A stretch of 64,000 nt of DNA from Halocaridina rubra (GCA_037179515.1 JAXCGZ010004190.1:1-64000); one strand, 5' to 3'. Positions 1-30,948 are shown, numbered from the stretch's first letter. The notes: generated by a model from the letters alone, not told the origin. Program-made: numbers and translations.

Positions 1-94
1 AGTCGTAGTGTACTTACATAAGTACACTACGACCAAAAATCCGCGATACAGTGAATCCACGATAGGTGAACCGCGAAAGAGCGAGGGATTACTG
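1..94 (+). mobile_element. 3' end of a Tigger/pogo-like DNA element, cut by the window edge
   Basis: Bases 35-94 match the layout of the right end of the element at 97-1395. Both have a CCGCGA block, a diverged middle, a second CCGCGA block and a terminal ...ACTG or ...CACTG followed by TA. The segment ends at 94 and is followed by TA at 95-96. Only this terminus is in the window, so size and coding capacity are unknown. The Tigger/pogo assignment rests on the CAGTG...CTCG-type terminus and TA target, and is inference. Confidence 0.55.
2..33. repeat. perfect 15-bp inverted repeat (hairpin)
   Basis: Positions 2-16 are the exact reverse complement of 19-33, with a 2-base spacer. It lies inside the partial DNA-transposon end at 1-94, just before its subterminal motif. 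The function is unknown; it could be the remnant of a small palindromic insertion. Confidence 0.8.
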
Positions 95-96
95 TA

Positions 97-1395
97 CAGT
101 GCTCCCTCGTTTATAGCGGGGGTTCGGTTCCGGGACCTGCCGCGATAGGTGAAAATCCGCGAAGTAGGAGCACCATGTATACATAGGTATTTTATATTTA
201 TTTTTACTTTTACTGTATAAACCCTCCCTGCACTGTTAACAAACCACCCTATACTTTATAACAGCGTGCAAGCATAAATTTATATGAACGTGATAGGTAA
301 GCTTACCTTGAGTGAGGTGATGATGACGTGTACATACTCCACAGCCTGTGGCGGCCGACATCCGAGAACCGTCTTCCTTCCTTCAACATATCTAACAGTT
401 TTACCTTTTCTGTTATGGTCAACATCTTCCTTTACTGCTTAGGCTTACTAGCAGAAGCCTTTGAAGATGAAGGACGCTTGGGAGGCATGCAGGGGTTGAA
501 ATACAAAAGTTTCACAAAATCACAAGCACAACGTATTAAGAAGGACAATGCGAATGGCGCACACGTGAGTAGACTGAATGTGTGAGGCGAGACAATGGAA
601 GATGCAGGGAGAACCAAGTTCAATCAAAAAGCCAATCAGATCCCATGATATAGAACATACAAAAAAACAATTCTGTGATTCGTTGTCTCCCACCCATCAG
701 CCAATAGCATCCCATGTACTATCTCACATAGGTGCGACCCCTTTACATGGTGCAGTACTGTGAGTTACATGTTTAAATTTATGTTTTTTACTATTTTTTA
801 CTGTTTTATTATTCTTAGGCTTGGAAATACTTTTATTATCAATAAAATAATGAAAATACTGGAAATTTTAATATATACTCTTTCACGTAGGTGCTAACCT
901 TTTCGTTTTCCGAAATGCCGATACCGGTATCATATTTTACATGGTGCAATACTGTGAGTTACATGTTTAAATTTATGTTTTTTACTATTTTTTACTGTTT
1001 TATTATTCTTAGGCTAGGAAATACTTTTTTTTTTATCAATAAAATTTTGAAAATACTGGAAATTTTAATATGTACCATCACACGTTGGTGCGACCCTTTG
1101 CGTTTTCCGAAACGCCGATACCGGTATCGTATTTTCTATGGTGCAGAGTTATGTGTTTAGATTTAAATTTTTTACAATTTTTTACTGTTTTATTATTCTT
1201 AGGCTGGAAAATACTTTTTTTTTTATCAATAAAATAGTGAAATTTTTTTCAATAATATATGGAAATACTAAAAATTTTAATATTGTAATATTTTAATATT
1301 CTCGCATATACCCAGAAAAAAAAAGCTCACCAAAAAAAAAACCGCGATGCACTGAATTCACAAAAGGTGAACCGCGATATAGCAAGGTTTCACTG
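97..1395. mobile_element. non-autonomous TIR DNA transposon with TA target (Tigger/pogo-like)
   Basis: The left end starts CAGTGCTCCCTCGTTTATAG at 97. The right end reads ...TATAGCAAGGTTTCACTG to 1395, whose reverse complement begins CAGTGAAACCTTGCTATA. The termini are therefore imperfect inverted repeats. TA lies at 95-96 and 1396-1397, as expected for Tc1/mariner/pogo elements. Subterminal CCGCGA-type blocks occur on both sides. The interior has no transposase-like reading frame; it is AT-rich and carries a three-unit tandem repeat at about 731-1290. It is best read as a deletion derivative or MITE-like element. Confidence 0.65.
731..1290. repeat. three tandem units inside the DNA transposon
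   Basis: Units begin at about 731, 891 and 1087 with GGTGC. They share a TTTTTACTGTTTTATTATTC stretch and a following ATCAATAAAAT segment. Units 2 and 3 carry the perfect 12-base palindrome GATACCGGTATC; unit 1 lacks that section and is about 36 bases shorter. The repeats are diverged, so the expansion is not recent. Confidence 0.75.
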
Positions 1396-1578
1396 TATTA
1401 TTTACATTTCTCTTGTAGATGTATGTAGCACTGGTTTTGGGATGGTAAACTCTATTTTGTATTTAGTATGTTGTTAGTTGTATCATTTGTAGGTGAAAAT
1501 CGCTCTGGCTCTGATTTGAAATATTATATAAAGAGTGATGCAAAATCGACCAGTGGATTATTCTTAATTATGGTTTCC

Positions 1579-1579
<1 letters not shown>

Positions 1580-1643
<64 letters not shown>
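1580..1643. repeat. (ATT)n microsatellite
   Basis: About 64 bases of pure TTA/ATT trinucleotide repeat. It gives a poly-tyrosine artefact in one frame and has no coding meaning. Confidence 0.95.
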
Positions 1644-1644
<1 letters not shown>

Positions 1645-2329
1645 ATTTTTATCAGTCAAGTCTCCTCAAGTCATACTTAATTTCTAAAACATATTTCTGG
1701 AAATGATTTAAATAATACTCCTTTCCATTAGTATATGGGTAGCAAATCTTTCTTGTATGCCTTGTTAACTCGACTTACGTATATTTTTTTTTATGGAGTA
1801 TTACTCATTTTTGTTGAGTGATTCCTCTTTAGTTCTACGGAAGAACTGAATAAAAATCACTTTCTTTTATCAGTTTTCGGGGTCTTATATACCCTTCAAC
1901 TTTTGAATGTGTGTATTCATCTCATGTTGTTTTAGATCCTGTTCTGTCAAGGTTCAAGGGCGAGTTTATCCATATAATAATTTCACTTTTTCTTAGGCTG
2001 TAGAACGCTCATCATATGGTAGCATTACACATCTGATTGCATTCCAAGACTCCAAGATTCTCCAGCATTGAAGCTTCTATCTTTGTTTCTACTGCTAAGC
2101 TATGACATTGGTACTATGTTTTCTGTCTTAATTGAGGCCGTGGGTTGGAGAATGGGAAAAACGCCACATGTAGGAAATTGAGAAATATAAAATTAATGTT
2201 TTCCAACATTCAGAATTTCATATCTTTGCAACAGTTCATATACAGGAATTTTTGATCATATTGCCAGTCAGATTTTGTAATTCTGGATAAATATTGGCTG
2301 TGGTGACACTTGTTGTATCCATCGATCTG

Positions 2330-2640
2330 TGGCCTCAGTTAATATAGCCTTCCATAGACAGGCCAGACATAATCTCCTTCTTTAATGGTTGAAGGTCTCT
2401 AATATACGTGAGAGGCAAGGGACAGTGATACCACTAGAGCCCAACCATATTCCCACTGTATAGCCAGGACTTAAGTCTCCACCCCAAGCACGTTGACCTA
2501 GTGAAACCCAGGCAGTGGCTGAATAATCAGATAGTCCCCGACCTCCCAGTATATTGCCCAGTTAAATTGGTAACGACATGAGTCCGTGAAAGCTAATCCA
2601 ACTCCGGACCAGGTCACTACCACTGTGTCACAATGTTGCT
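2330..2640. repeat. degraded dispersed repeat, SINE-like
   Basis: A GC-richer island in AT-rich DNA with phrases such as GAGGCAAGGGACAGTGATA and CCCAGGCAGTGGCTGAATAA. I associate this order (gagGCAAGGGACAGTGA, CTCCACCCCAAGC, CCAGGCAGTGGCTGA, CAGATAG) with a dispersed repeat common in decapod genomes. The copy is old and no target duplication is visible. The assignment comes from memory of the motif order, not from a search. Confidence 0.4.
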
Positions 2641-3058
2641 TTATATCTTATGTAATCCTTTATGTATTTATTAATATATATTGTTTATATTTTTTTCTAA
2701 TAGTGTTTATCTTTATTTCATTTCTATTTCTATATTTGAACGATATTCTCATGGCATACTTGACAAAAGCAAAATTGTTCATTGTGCAAATGTACAAGTG
2801 GTGAAGAAAAATGTCAAAACATTGGTTTGGAAAATATGTTTTGGAGGAAGAAATATCAGCAGGGAATATGGTCCACTTTGCATTTAAAATTGAAGATTGA
2901 AAAATGGAAGTTCTAATGCTTTATACAGATTCACAGAATGTGAATCTATATAAAATTTAGTTTGCTTAACTTTATATTTTATTTTGTTTTCCATATCTTT
3001 ATTTAACAGTAATGTAATGAAACACTCATGAAAGGTATTTCCTTGTTGTATTTACCAG

Positions 3059-3130
3059 GTTCAAGTTATTATGTAAGAAATAAGTTGTGTACTCGTAATT
3101 CCCGTTCACTTGTAAGACAAGCTTGTTCAT
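3059..3130 (+). CDS. putative upstream coding exon of the TMEM104 homologue
   Basis: A pyrimidine-rich tract and TTTACCAG acceptor precede a 72-base open segment followed by the donor GTGAGT at 3131. It reads as two bases, 23 codons and one base. Its 3' phase (one leftover base) fits exactly the next exon at 7738, which begins with two bases of a codon. The predicted peptide is rich in Arg and Ser and would correspond to the variable cytosolic loop between the first transmembrane segments and the conserved ERIEMGQM motif. There is no conserved residue to confirm it, so it rests on splice signals and phase alone. Confidence 0.4.
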
Positions 3131-4624
3131 GTGAGTATCATATGAATATTTTACAAAATATACTTTGAGTATTAATTTATATTCAAATGCTTATGAATGA
3201 TTGCTGATTTACATGTGAATTTTGTGCTGAGTTGCATACTACTATGACATTTTTTCTTTATCATGATTTTACAATTGCTTACTTAGTCCCATCTCTTCGG
3301 ATGATAAAATCATCCTGATTCATTCAGTTCTCTATATAATCAACCGGTATATGGAAAGGAAAAATATGAGATAATGTCAAGGAATCCTTTGTGTCATTTC
3401 TCACTCAGAAAAAATCTGCAATAATATAAACTGTGCAAACTCTAAATGAAAGGGAAGATGTACTTCCATTCAAGAATGAGGCACAAAGTAAATGATAAAA
3501 AAATTAGCGTTCTGTGATACTTCCTTAGTAGCAGAAGTGTACCTTGAATAGATATACATACACAATAACAGATGAAGAGATAGAGGATTTTTAAAAGATT
3601 ATGGCTATCATCATGTCATGATCTCATAGAAGCTCACAGTCTTTGTCAGAAAGCTCAGAAATAACTCAGAGGAAAATTGATGACTTCATGCAATAAATCT
3701 CAATAAGTAGATCATAAATAATTATCCTGAAGTAGTGACCTGATGTTACTTGTCACCTGAAATTGCTTTTGATTAGTGATGCCAAGAATTGATGTAGTCG
3801 TCTCATTTTGCTCAAATCTGTTTTCTGTACACTTTTGCTGTTGTACTTAATAGAGTTTACAAGGGACAACTGAAAATATATTTATAATGTGTTTCATCCC
3901 TGTTTGAAATTGCTTTTCCATTTTCATAGGATGTTTACACTTTTGGTTAGTATGTTACTAATTACCCACTAGATTATTATTAATATTTCTGTTTAGGAAC
4001 TCGCATAAGTGGACCTAGTAATTGGCTTTTTATATTTTAGAAAATATCTTATTTTGTTTACTTTATGAGTTTTAAATATACTAAATGACTGTGAATACAG
4101 TTATGTAAATGTACCTAATTTCTTTTGTTCTTTTTTCATGTAATGTAATGATTTAAGCTTATTTATTTCATCTTTTTCATTTAATTACAATACTGTGTCA
4201 CACTATTTAGATATGCCCAATGGGCATGTTTTTCTTTTATATTTTGACGTGGATTGTATTGTGCACTTCTGGTCCAAGAGCACACCTTATGCTCATTTTA
4301 TTTCCTAAGTTGCCTTTAAATGCACCTGTTGGTCACTGAGTGTTTGTGTATGTGCACTTGACCGTTAGCTGTGCCACTTGGGGATAGTAAAATGGTTGTA
4401 GTTAAGATCAACCTTAAGCTATGGGGAATTCCTTGAGAAAATGATGCTCTAGAGATGAGAAATGCATTTTTGGGGTAATATAGTTTTTTCTTCACATTTT
4501 ATAGGATGCTTCAATATAGAGTATCAAATAAAACCAGTGTAGTATCATGCCATTTCAACACCTTTTGCTCACTTTTATGTGATGATTCATTAGAAAACAT
4601 TTTATTTTTTAATATCTCTGCATC
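3131..4624. other. AT-rich intronic or upstream DNA, no feature seen
   Basis: No open frame with recognisable protein similarity, no tandem repeat and no clear element terminus. If the exon at 3059-3130 is real, this is the start of its 4.6-kb downstream intron. Confidence 0.5.
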
Positions 4625-5735
4625 TTCTCATTCTAATAGCCCTGTTGTCTTTTAAACTATCAAAATTTACCCTCTTAATTTTATTAACATATTAGGAATC
4701 TTAGATAGCCTCAAACTTGTCTTAGGGGAGTCACATAATCCAAATTTCTAAATCTGCATCTCAAAATTGGGAATTCAGTTTCGTTTTCATCACTACAGAG
4801 AGTCCTCGGTTTTCACTGTCCTCATGTTACGATGTTTCGTGGTTGCAATGCATCTCCGGTAAATTATTTTGCTTCCTTTTTGAAAGCTCTTGGCCTGTAT
4901 TATGTCTCCCAAGTGTAAATCAGATTCTTCTGATGGCAATGCTTCAAAGAAAAGGAAAGCCATCACCATGGACATGAAATTAGAGATGGTGAAATGCACG
5001 GAAAATAGAGAAACTGCTACTGCTTTAGCATTGATGCTTATTTATATGTGTGTTCCAATTTACATTGAAATTCGGGTTACAAAGCATTTCAGGAATAGAA
5101 CTCTGACGTAAGTCGAGGACCCCCTGTATTTTTCCTCTTTTCAGTTACTTAATATCTATAAAGGTCTTAATCATCCATGCTTAGAATAATGCTCGCTCAT
5201 CTGGGGTGCTTCTTCTTATACTTATCTCCTTGATAAGACTGAACCTAAGGCATTCAGACTCATCAGTGACTCTCCTTTTACTTCTCATCTTGATTATCTC
5301 TTTGCCACAAGGTATTGTCTGATTTTCATTTTATTATTACTACTATCACTGCTGTGATGAGTTGACAAGTTGCAGCCCTCTTCCTCTGCCGAGGCCATGT
5401 AACACTTGCCAATTGGCCTCGTCTCAGGTACTGTGTGGAGATTTGTATCTCATGGATTGGTTGGTGCAACAGCTGCTGCTTCACATCCACCTCCAGATTC
5501 TGGAACTCTTTTCTTCGTTCTGTTTTCCCAACTCTTTATGACCCATCTTCTTCAATAAGCAAATCTATCGTCATCTCGGGACCTAATCTTGCCATATCTT
5601 TTCCTGTTGTATATCATTCTCTTATTTCTGCATTGTCCTTAAACTTATACTTTTCTTTGTCTCAGTGTTTTCTTGGTGGCTGGGCCTGTTGAGGGCAGTA
5701 TTCTTGCATATCCCGGAGTCGCACTCATAAAAAAA
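4625..5735 (+). mobile_element. 3' fragment of a Jockey-like non-LTR retrotransposon, split by a Tigger MITE
   Basis: Conceptual translation in several frames matches the C-terminal region of the element at 31041-33384 (-), including the YPLNSINILGIH-like block, the DRVESKAVRLINDP-like block and the RYYFHRCSDELA-like block. It ends with the family's terminal sequence, GAGGGCAGT... followed by CACTCATAAAAA. Positions 4796-5126 are a later insertion; without them the alignment to the sister copy at 14130-15026 is continuous. It is 5' truncated, full of stops, and functionless. Confidence 0.75.
4796..5126 (+). mobile_element. Tigger-like MITE with TIRs and TA duplication, retaining transposase N-terminus
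   Basis: It begins CAGAGAGTCCTCGG and ends CGAGGACCCCCTG, imperfect inverted repeats. TA flanks it at 4794-4795 and 5127-5128. The short frame beginning ATGTCTCCCAAG (about 4902) reads MSPKCKS...SKKRKAITMDMKLEMV, which matches the start of Tigger/TIGD1-type transposases just before the CENP-B helix-turn-helix. The frame then jumps to 3' non-coding sequence, so the element is an internal deletion derivative. A second copy with the same deletion structure is at 18756-19076. Confidence 0.8.
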
Positions 5736-6730
5736 AAATGTTTAGCCCCCTATATTTGTTGTGTTTCACTATTCCATAAATGTGCGTTGTGTACCTGTTA
5801 AAATGTTTAGGAAACTGCATATCACTAACAATAATAGCTTTGTTTTTTGGCTTTTCTTATAGAGCGTTGCTTGTGGCTTTACTTTTACGAATTAGTCTAG
5901 CAGTGTGAGTTAAGGATTACTTCCCTAGGATTTTCATTCAGAGCTTCCAAAGATACAAGTTTAAATCTATTTCATGCTACTATTTTAATTGTTGGATTCG
6001 AAAATATATGAAATAGGTTGTGAAATCATGTTATAATAGTGTGATATTACATTAAGTCATATTCCAATCCTTAATCTGTTTATATCTCTAAAAAGGCTAT
6101 TATTCATTAGTGTTTCACTCCTTCAGGTACCAAAGTATTATATAAAATATTTTGACTTGAAAAGCTAATTGTGTGCGCATCACTTGCTGTTTTAATTCCA
6201 TTACTAGAGCATAATATTTTAACAGAGTTGTGCATGTTAATTATATTATTTGTTCTATGGTATTTGGAAGATTTTCGTGCTCGTTTTTGTATTTTCTTAT
6301 TATGATCCTTTGTGCTAACAAAGTATAGACATTACTGAAGGCCTTCATTTCTAGTGTGGCATATAGTAGCTACTTTTGTTGTGTGTAGGTAGAAATAAGT
6401 ACTGAAAAGTAGTGATATATGCAGTGCTGTACAGTGCTTATCTAAAGACACTTAATTACTACATAAAACATAAAGTATAGAGTATTAATGAATTTCAATA
6501 CAGTAATTATGTAATTATATATTACAGTACAGTAACACATGCTTTATACTTGGGTAGAGAATGGATAGGTTTTTGTTCGTATCTGTGAATGTTCGTAACC
6601 TGATCATTCGAAAGTAGGGGAGCTTCTGTATATCCTAAATATCATAAGACATCACCTCAAACTTAAGAGGGATATATCTGTATTAGCACACCGAGACCCC
6701 CTCCCCATAGTGTATTTAGCTATTGCTAGT
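5736..6730. other. AT-rich DNA without recognised features
   Basis: I see no gene, tandem repeat or element terminus in this interval. It is taken to be intronic if the 3059-3130 exon is real. Confidence 0.45.
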
Positions 6731-6923
6731 AGTCACCGTGGCTCAAGCGGTAGTGTCCGCGACTCTGAGGCGTCAGGTCGAGGGTTCGCGCCCCGTCACG
6801 GTCTGGGAATAGCAAGGGCATGTACTCAGGGTAACTATAACATCTGCCAAAACAAGTCCTTCGCAAGAAGGCAAACATCCTAGCCCTTGGTAGAAAAGGG
6901 AGTCCTTGACGTAAAACCGGAAC
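6731..6923 (+). mobile_element. tRNA-derived SINE, copy 1
   Basis: The 5' part is tRNA-like. An ACCGTGG / CACGGT acceptor-type pairing brackets an A box (GTGGCTCAAGCGG) and a B box (GGTTCGCGCC). The tail includes CCAAAACAAGTCCTTCGCAA and GACGTAAAACCGGAAC. A second copy with the same architecture is at 63447-63640. No clear target duplication is visible here, so this copy is probably older. It lies in the TMEM104 region, upstream of the 7738 exon. Confidence 0.8.
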
Positions 6924-7737
6924 AAAAGTCCATATTCAGAGGAATAGCAGATCTGTAATGGTAGAATATTCCACCTCAAGCTGTTAAATAAAGTAAAATA
7001 TGTTTAAAGATCGGTATCTCAAACTTTTTGTCGGAAGAAAATTTTCCATACTGATGGATTAGGAGAAAATCTCTGATTTTATACCAATATATCAATAAAT
7101 ACAGATGAGTATTTTTTTTTTTATGCATTTCACAATTTCATGCATTAGTTATATAGTGTAAAGCACTTGCCTAGAAAGTCTGCTATAATCAGAAAAATGA
7201 GATGATTAATTCTGTTAAAGCTGCTGATAGGATTTATATGCCACTTTTCTATATTTCTTGTTTGTAATCTAATGAAAAGTTTGTACTTGTATAATACATA
7301 GTCAAGTTTCTAGCAGAAAAATAGCATTATGGATATCTAGGTATTTAATATGTCATATTGATTCAGTGTAGTGTGTTCCAGTTTTCCTTGATAGTGTCAT
7401 GATATCTTCAGAAGATATTCATATTTAAAAAGTTAAAGGAGTTATTTAAAATTGTGAAAAATATCAAGTTATTCCTTCTATTAAGAATTGACCTAGGCAC
7501 TTTATTGTTAACACAGCCAGTATTCTTTATTTGTTGACTATATTGTAAAAAGGTCTTTGCAAGCTGTATTCACTGCATCTCAGCTTCTTTAATTTTGCTT
7601 TGAAGTTTTGTTATGACTAATATGATGTCTTACTCTTGATATTATTTTATTGTGTTGGCAATCACTCTCTTTTGCTCTTTGATATAATTTCCTGTGTTTG
7701 ATCATTATTACATGCTATAAGGATGTCTTTTTTTCAG

Positions 7738-26833
<19,096 letters not shown>

Positions 26834-28862
26834 TACAATATGATAAATAAAAGTATTGACAATAGAATAATGTACTTCATAATTATATTTTCTGTAAACC
26901 CTGTACAGAATACTCTTAGACGTAAAGTTGATGTAAATATACCATATATTCAGTCATGCTCATGCTTTATTTCTGCATATCCAGCATAATCTTGTTCTGG
27001 GAGGGATATTTGAGACAAACGAAGAATTTTGCTTGTAATATAATCTGTATGATGAATAACCAATATGAAGAATTAATATGTGAAACCAATGTTTGCTGGT
27101 TATATTGGATATGTTGATTTAAAACTCTATTTTTACAGATAAAAGTGATTGTCACTTACTCTGTTAAGCTGCACACTTTAAACTACGGATTTTCTCAAAG
27201 CAGCTGATAATGTGATAAAGTGATTCCATTCATTATGTATCTTCCAATTGTGTAAGCAGTATCTTTTTTAGATTGACTAAGTTTATTGCAGTTAATATGT
27301 GCTGATGCTTCTTTTCTTATCTCTCGTGATTTTAAATTGTTTAGCTTTTATTAACTACACTGTTTTAATTGCTTTATAGCATTGTTACTCTAACATACAA
27401 GATTAAAGGATAGGATATTTAGTAGAAGATGGGAATACACTATCAAAAGGCGTATTGGAAAATTTTTAGAGATACTATGAAGAGATGGTGATATTAGTAA
27501 GAGAGAGAGAGATGGTGCTAGTAGAGATCTGGTGAAAAAAGTTTAAAACAAAGGGTCTAGTCCAATGCTAGTATAATAATTTGTATATGAGATTCGTAGT
27601 TTAATACTCTGTTCAAGGCTTTTTTTTGTCTCCATGATGATTACTCAAATTCTCTTCATTCCTTTTCATTGATATGTGTATTAAAATCGTACTCCCTTTC
27701 TCTAGGTCACTTCTTAACTAATGTAATGACTTATGAATAAATATTATTAGACATAAATACCGAACTGTATATACTGTATTTTTTAAAGTGACTATATGTA
27801 AAATAAATATCTTTGTTTTGTATTTAGAAGAAATCATAAAGTTTTATAATCATAATAATTTTTAATATTGTGTATGTTTTAGAATAGAGATTTTTCAGCT
27901 CAGACTAGTTACGTAATTTTTTTCCATATATGATGTCATGTTCAACAGAAATTAGCAGGATGGCAACAAATGCAACTGGGAATTGAAGTAAGGTATATAT
28001 TTGAAATTCAGTGAGAATTTTCACGCACCTGTTTTTATTCTCATTACCTAGAGTTTCCCAGTGTTTTTTAATCAAGTCTGTATATTTGTTGATATTTGTT
28101 TTTAAGATTTCATATTGTAATGGTGTTGAAAATGGCTTAAAGTTAACATACATTTAAAAACAATATAGTTATTTTGAAGTTATATTCACTGAGCTGTCTG
28201 TTTTTTTACTTTTAATTTGCACTTTTACCTTGTAAATATGATGTTCATTCTGCCTTTATGATGTAAACTCATTATATTAACAGTATTTTTTATAGTATTA
28301 CCTTATATGTATCAAACTTTAAGACTGTATCAGTTGGATAATGGATTATAGCTTAAAAAAATTATTTTAAAATTTATCAGTTGACAAAAATGGAGCTACA
28401 GTTTTTTATTTGTAACAGAAGTTAAGCCTGTTTTAGTATAAACTTGTCTTTGCTCTTGTTTCTGTACCTTCACTTTTTTAATAAATATGATCCTAAAAGT
28501 ATTGTGATTGTAGTAAGTCTTAACCCTTCCCTGCAACGTATCAGAATGATTAATTACACCTTGGTGGTGAACAATTTTAATAAAAAAAATAATTAAAACA
28601 AAAATATATTTGTTATTCACTTAACGGAGCTTTGCTTAATTGCAAATATATAAATATTACAATGATACTGCACAACTTACCTGATTAATTCGAATATGAC
28701 TAAAATATTTCTCATAATAGCGCGCTGCCAAACAAACTATATTAGTGACATGTACCGGTAGTAGAAGCACACCCCCAAACAAATGATATGATGGGTGCTA
28801 AGTAGGCGTGCATCATTCTACTAGTAAGTATGTATAATTGTGCTCTCTCTAGTATTACAATT
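26834..28862. other. AT-rich 3' flank of TMEM104, presumed 3' UTR and intergenic
   Basis: AATAAA at 26846 is the first possible polyadenylation signal; others occur further on. A short (GA)n run is at about 27502. Small open frames at 26967-27155, 27905-28153 and 28396-28620 (-) show no family resemblance. Confidence 0.45.
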
Positions 28863-29170
28863 ATTTATATTTTTATGTTGAATCACTTGAAAACTAAAAA
28901 TATATTTAAATTTTTTCAATAATTTTATTAAAAAGCTTTATAGCAAGTGATTGAAAATAAAGCATTCACCTTTTTATAACTTTCAAAAGCTAAAATTTAC
29001 TTTTTTTTTTTATATATTGTTATCACTAGCATTATGCTTGTTTATATTTTTAGGTTGAATCACTTGGAAATTGAATTCATATGTACATATTTTCAAAAGT
29101 TTAATAGGAGAAAATTATAGCAAGTAGTTGAAAATGAAACATTCACTTTTTTATAACTCTCAAAACAAAT
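28863..29170. repeat. two diverged tandem units, about 177 bases each
   Basis: Unit 1 from about 28863 and unit 2 from about 29040 share TTTATATTTTTA, GTTGAATCACTTG, TATAGCAAGT, TTGAAAAT and TTTTTATAACT in the same order. Old duplication, non-coding. Confidence 0.65.
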
Positions 29171-29229
29171 AATTTGCTTCTCAGTATTATTGTAACTGAA
29201 TAATTTTTCTGTTATCAGTGACTTACTTA

Positions 29230-30240
29230 TATTGTATTCAGTATTCGTACAGATTTATGTATTTTTCTACACTAGTCTCGAATAGCGTTGGACTGTGTGG
29301 TATTCAATGAAACGGATAAACTCACAAAGCTGTGTCACCCAACATGCACATATAATATGTTTCTTTGGTTATGCATGGTCTTCACGTTGTATTGCTGTTG
29401 ACATGACACCTATATCTGGGTTTCTGTATGCTTTCTGCTGGTGGAATAGGTTCTGGAAAGTGTCTTCTTTTTAGCAGATGTAATACCTTTTCATCTGCAT
29501 GACGGGTATCAGGAACATTAGTAGCAGTGTAGTACCTGACAAACATATGGCATATGATATTCTTGCTGAAATCAAGCAAATCAAGTTTTACACCCAGTTT
29601 TCACTAGATACATACGGTATGCATTCAGCATTGTTGAATCAGCTATGTGCAAAAATAACATATACTAGTAGGTTATATTTCTAATACACTGTACACTACT
29701 TAGAAGCAAATCTGTCTTAACAATGTGCATATACTGATTGTATTGTTTAATACACCAAGGTTTTTCTCTCCCCATATGCTTCACGATGTCAAACATTTCG
29801 TTACTGTTAACTCTAGGTAGCATATGCGCTACACACTTGTCACATCACTTTGCACATAGTGTATTGTGACAATGGTCACAGACTCGCCCTTCTTGACACG
29901 TGGTAAGTTAGATATATGTTTACGAGCTTTCCTCACTGTTCGAATCCTTCAGTTTATTTTCAAGGCGGTATTTGAAAATAGTATTCTAGACCCCAAGTGT
30001 TTCATCATGTTCTATTTCTCTCTGGCACCAGTATTTATAAAAGCAAGAATATAATCTTTTTCAGCATCATAAATTACAAATATATTTACACCAAAATGAT
30101 ACACATTTCATTTGATGTATTTGCGAAAGCCAAGGCAACTGCATCCAATCATCAAACTCGTCACTACACAGCTTCTGAAAAGGAAGCATCTCGTCTGAAC
30201 TTCCCTCTGATAGAATAATGGACAGGTCTCAATTTGAACA
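29230..30240 (-). pseudogene. piggyBac-like transposase fossil (C-terminal part)
   Basis: The - strand frame 29382-29579 ends the best preserved part. LDFSKNIICHMFVRYY is followed by KRRHFPEPIPP and KPRYRCHV, then in a shifted frame CITKETYYMCMLGDTAL. This matches the order at the end of piggyBac transposases: a helix, a RHFPxxIPP motif and a Cys-rich domain with C..H / C..C spacing. Upstream, near 29800, EMFDIVKHMGREKPWCIK may be the VDxxDQ-type segment. Stops and frameshifts interrupt it; TIRs and TTAA sites were not identified. Confidence 0.6.
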
Positions 30241-30948
30241 ATTTATCACCAAGAGGATCTTTTTTATTGTCAACAAAATAAAGGTGCTGCAATAATTGCT
30301 AAAATATGTCACACTTCATTAACTTTCTAATAAATTTTACTACAAATACTTCATTTACTGATCAGTAATCATTTACTTCATTCATCCTCGCCTGATGTTA
30401 TGTCACTATCACAAAACTGAAACTATACATCATCCGTAGTGTTTTTAAAACTCGCCAGTTGACTAAGGCTCAAGTTCTTTCTCGCTACAAAACTGGTAGT
30501 ACCGATTTGTTTCAGTTGCAATCATCCATAATATTTGGTTAAAAGAATTGAAAAATAGTCGGCCTCTTAAAGTGTTTCAGTCACAGAACAGGAATTAGTA
30601 ATGCCTAAAGTAGAGCTATCAATGAAAACTGAGTTGGCGTAAGTCTTGTAGATGAATCTCAGTGCCAGTGCGATGTGTTACTATCACCCTCCACCCTCTT
30701 CCTACATGCCAAAACACCTCTCATTCGCCTCACATGAGACGGTTGCCATGCTTCACTCTCGTGTACTTTACAGGTATCCTACGTGTTATCATCACCTTTA
30801 CCTATATCACCACCTGAATCATGTTTTTCAGCTTCTAAATCAGGTTAATTTTTACTGTTACTGTCCACTCTTCTGTGTGACAAATTTGCAATTTCCTGTT
30901 GCAAAAAAGAACCATCTCTATCTCCGACACTCTCCACCCTCCTATGTG

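Noticed and set aside
6731..6810. Functional tRNA genes at 6.73, 62.0 and 63.45 kb
   Set aside because: A and B boxes are present, but the anticodon arms do not fold properly and the two best cases continue into a shared non-tRNA tail, so they are SINE heads.
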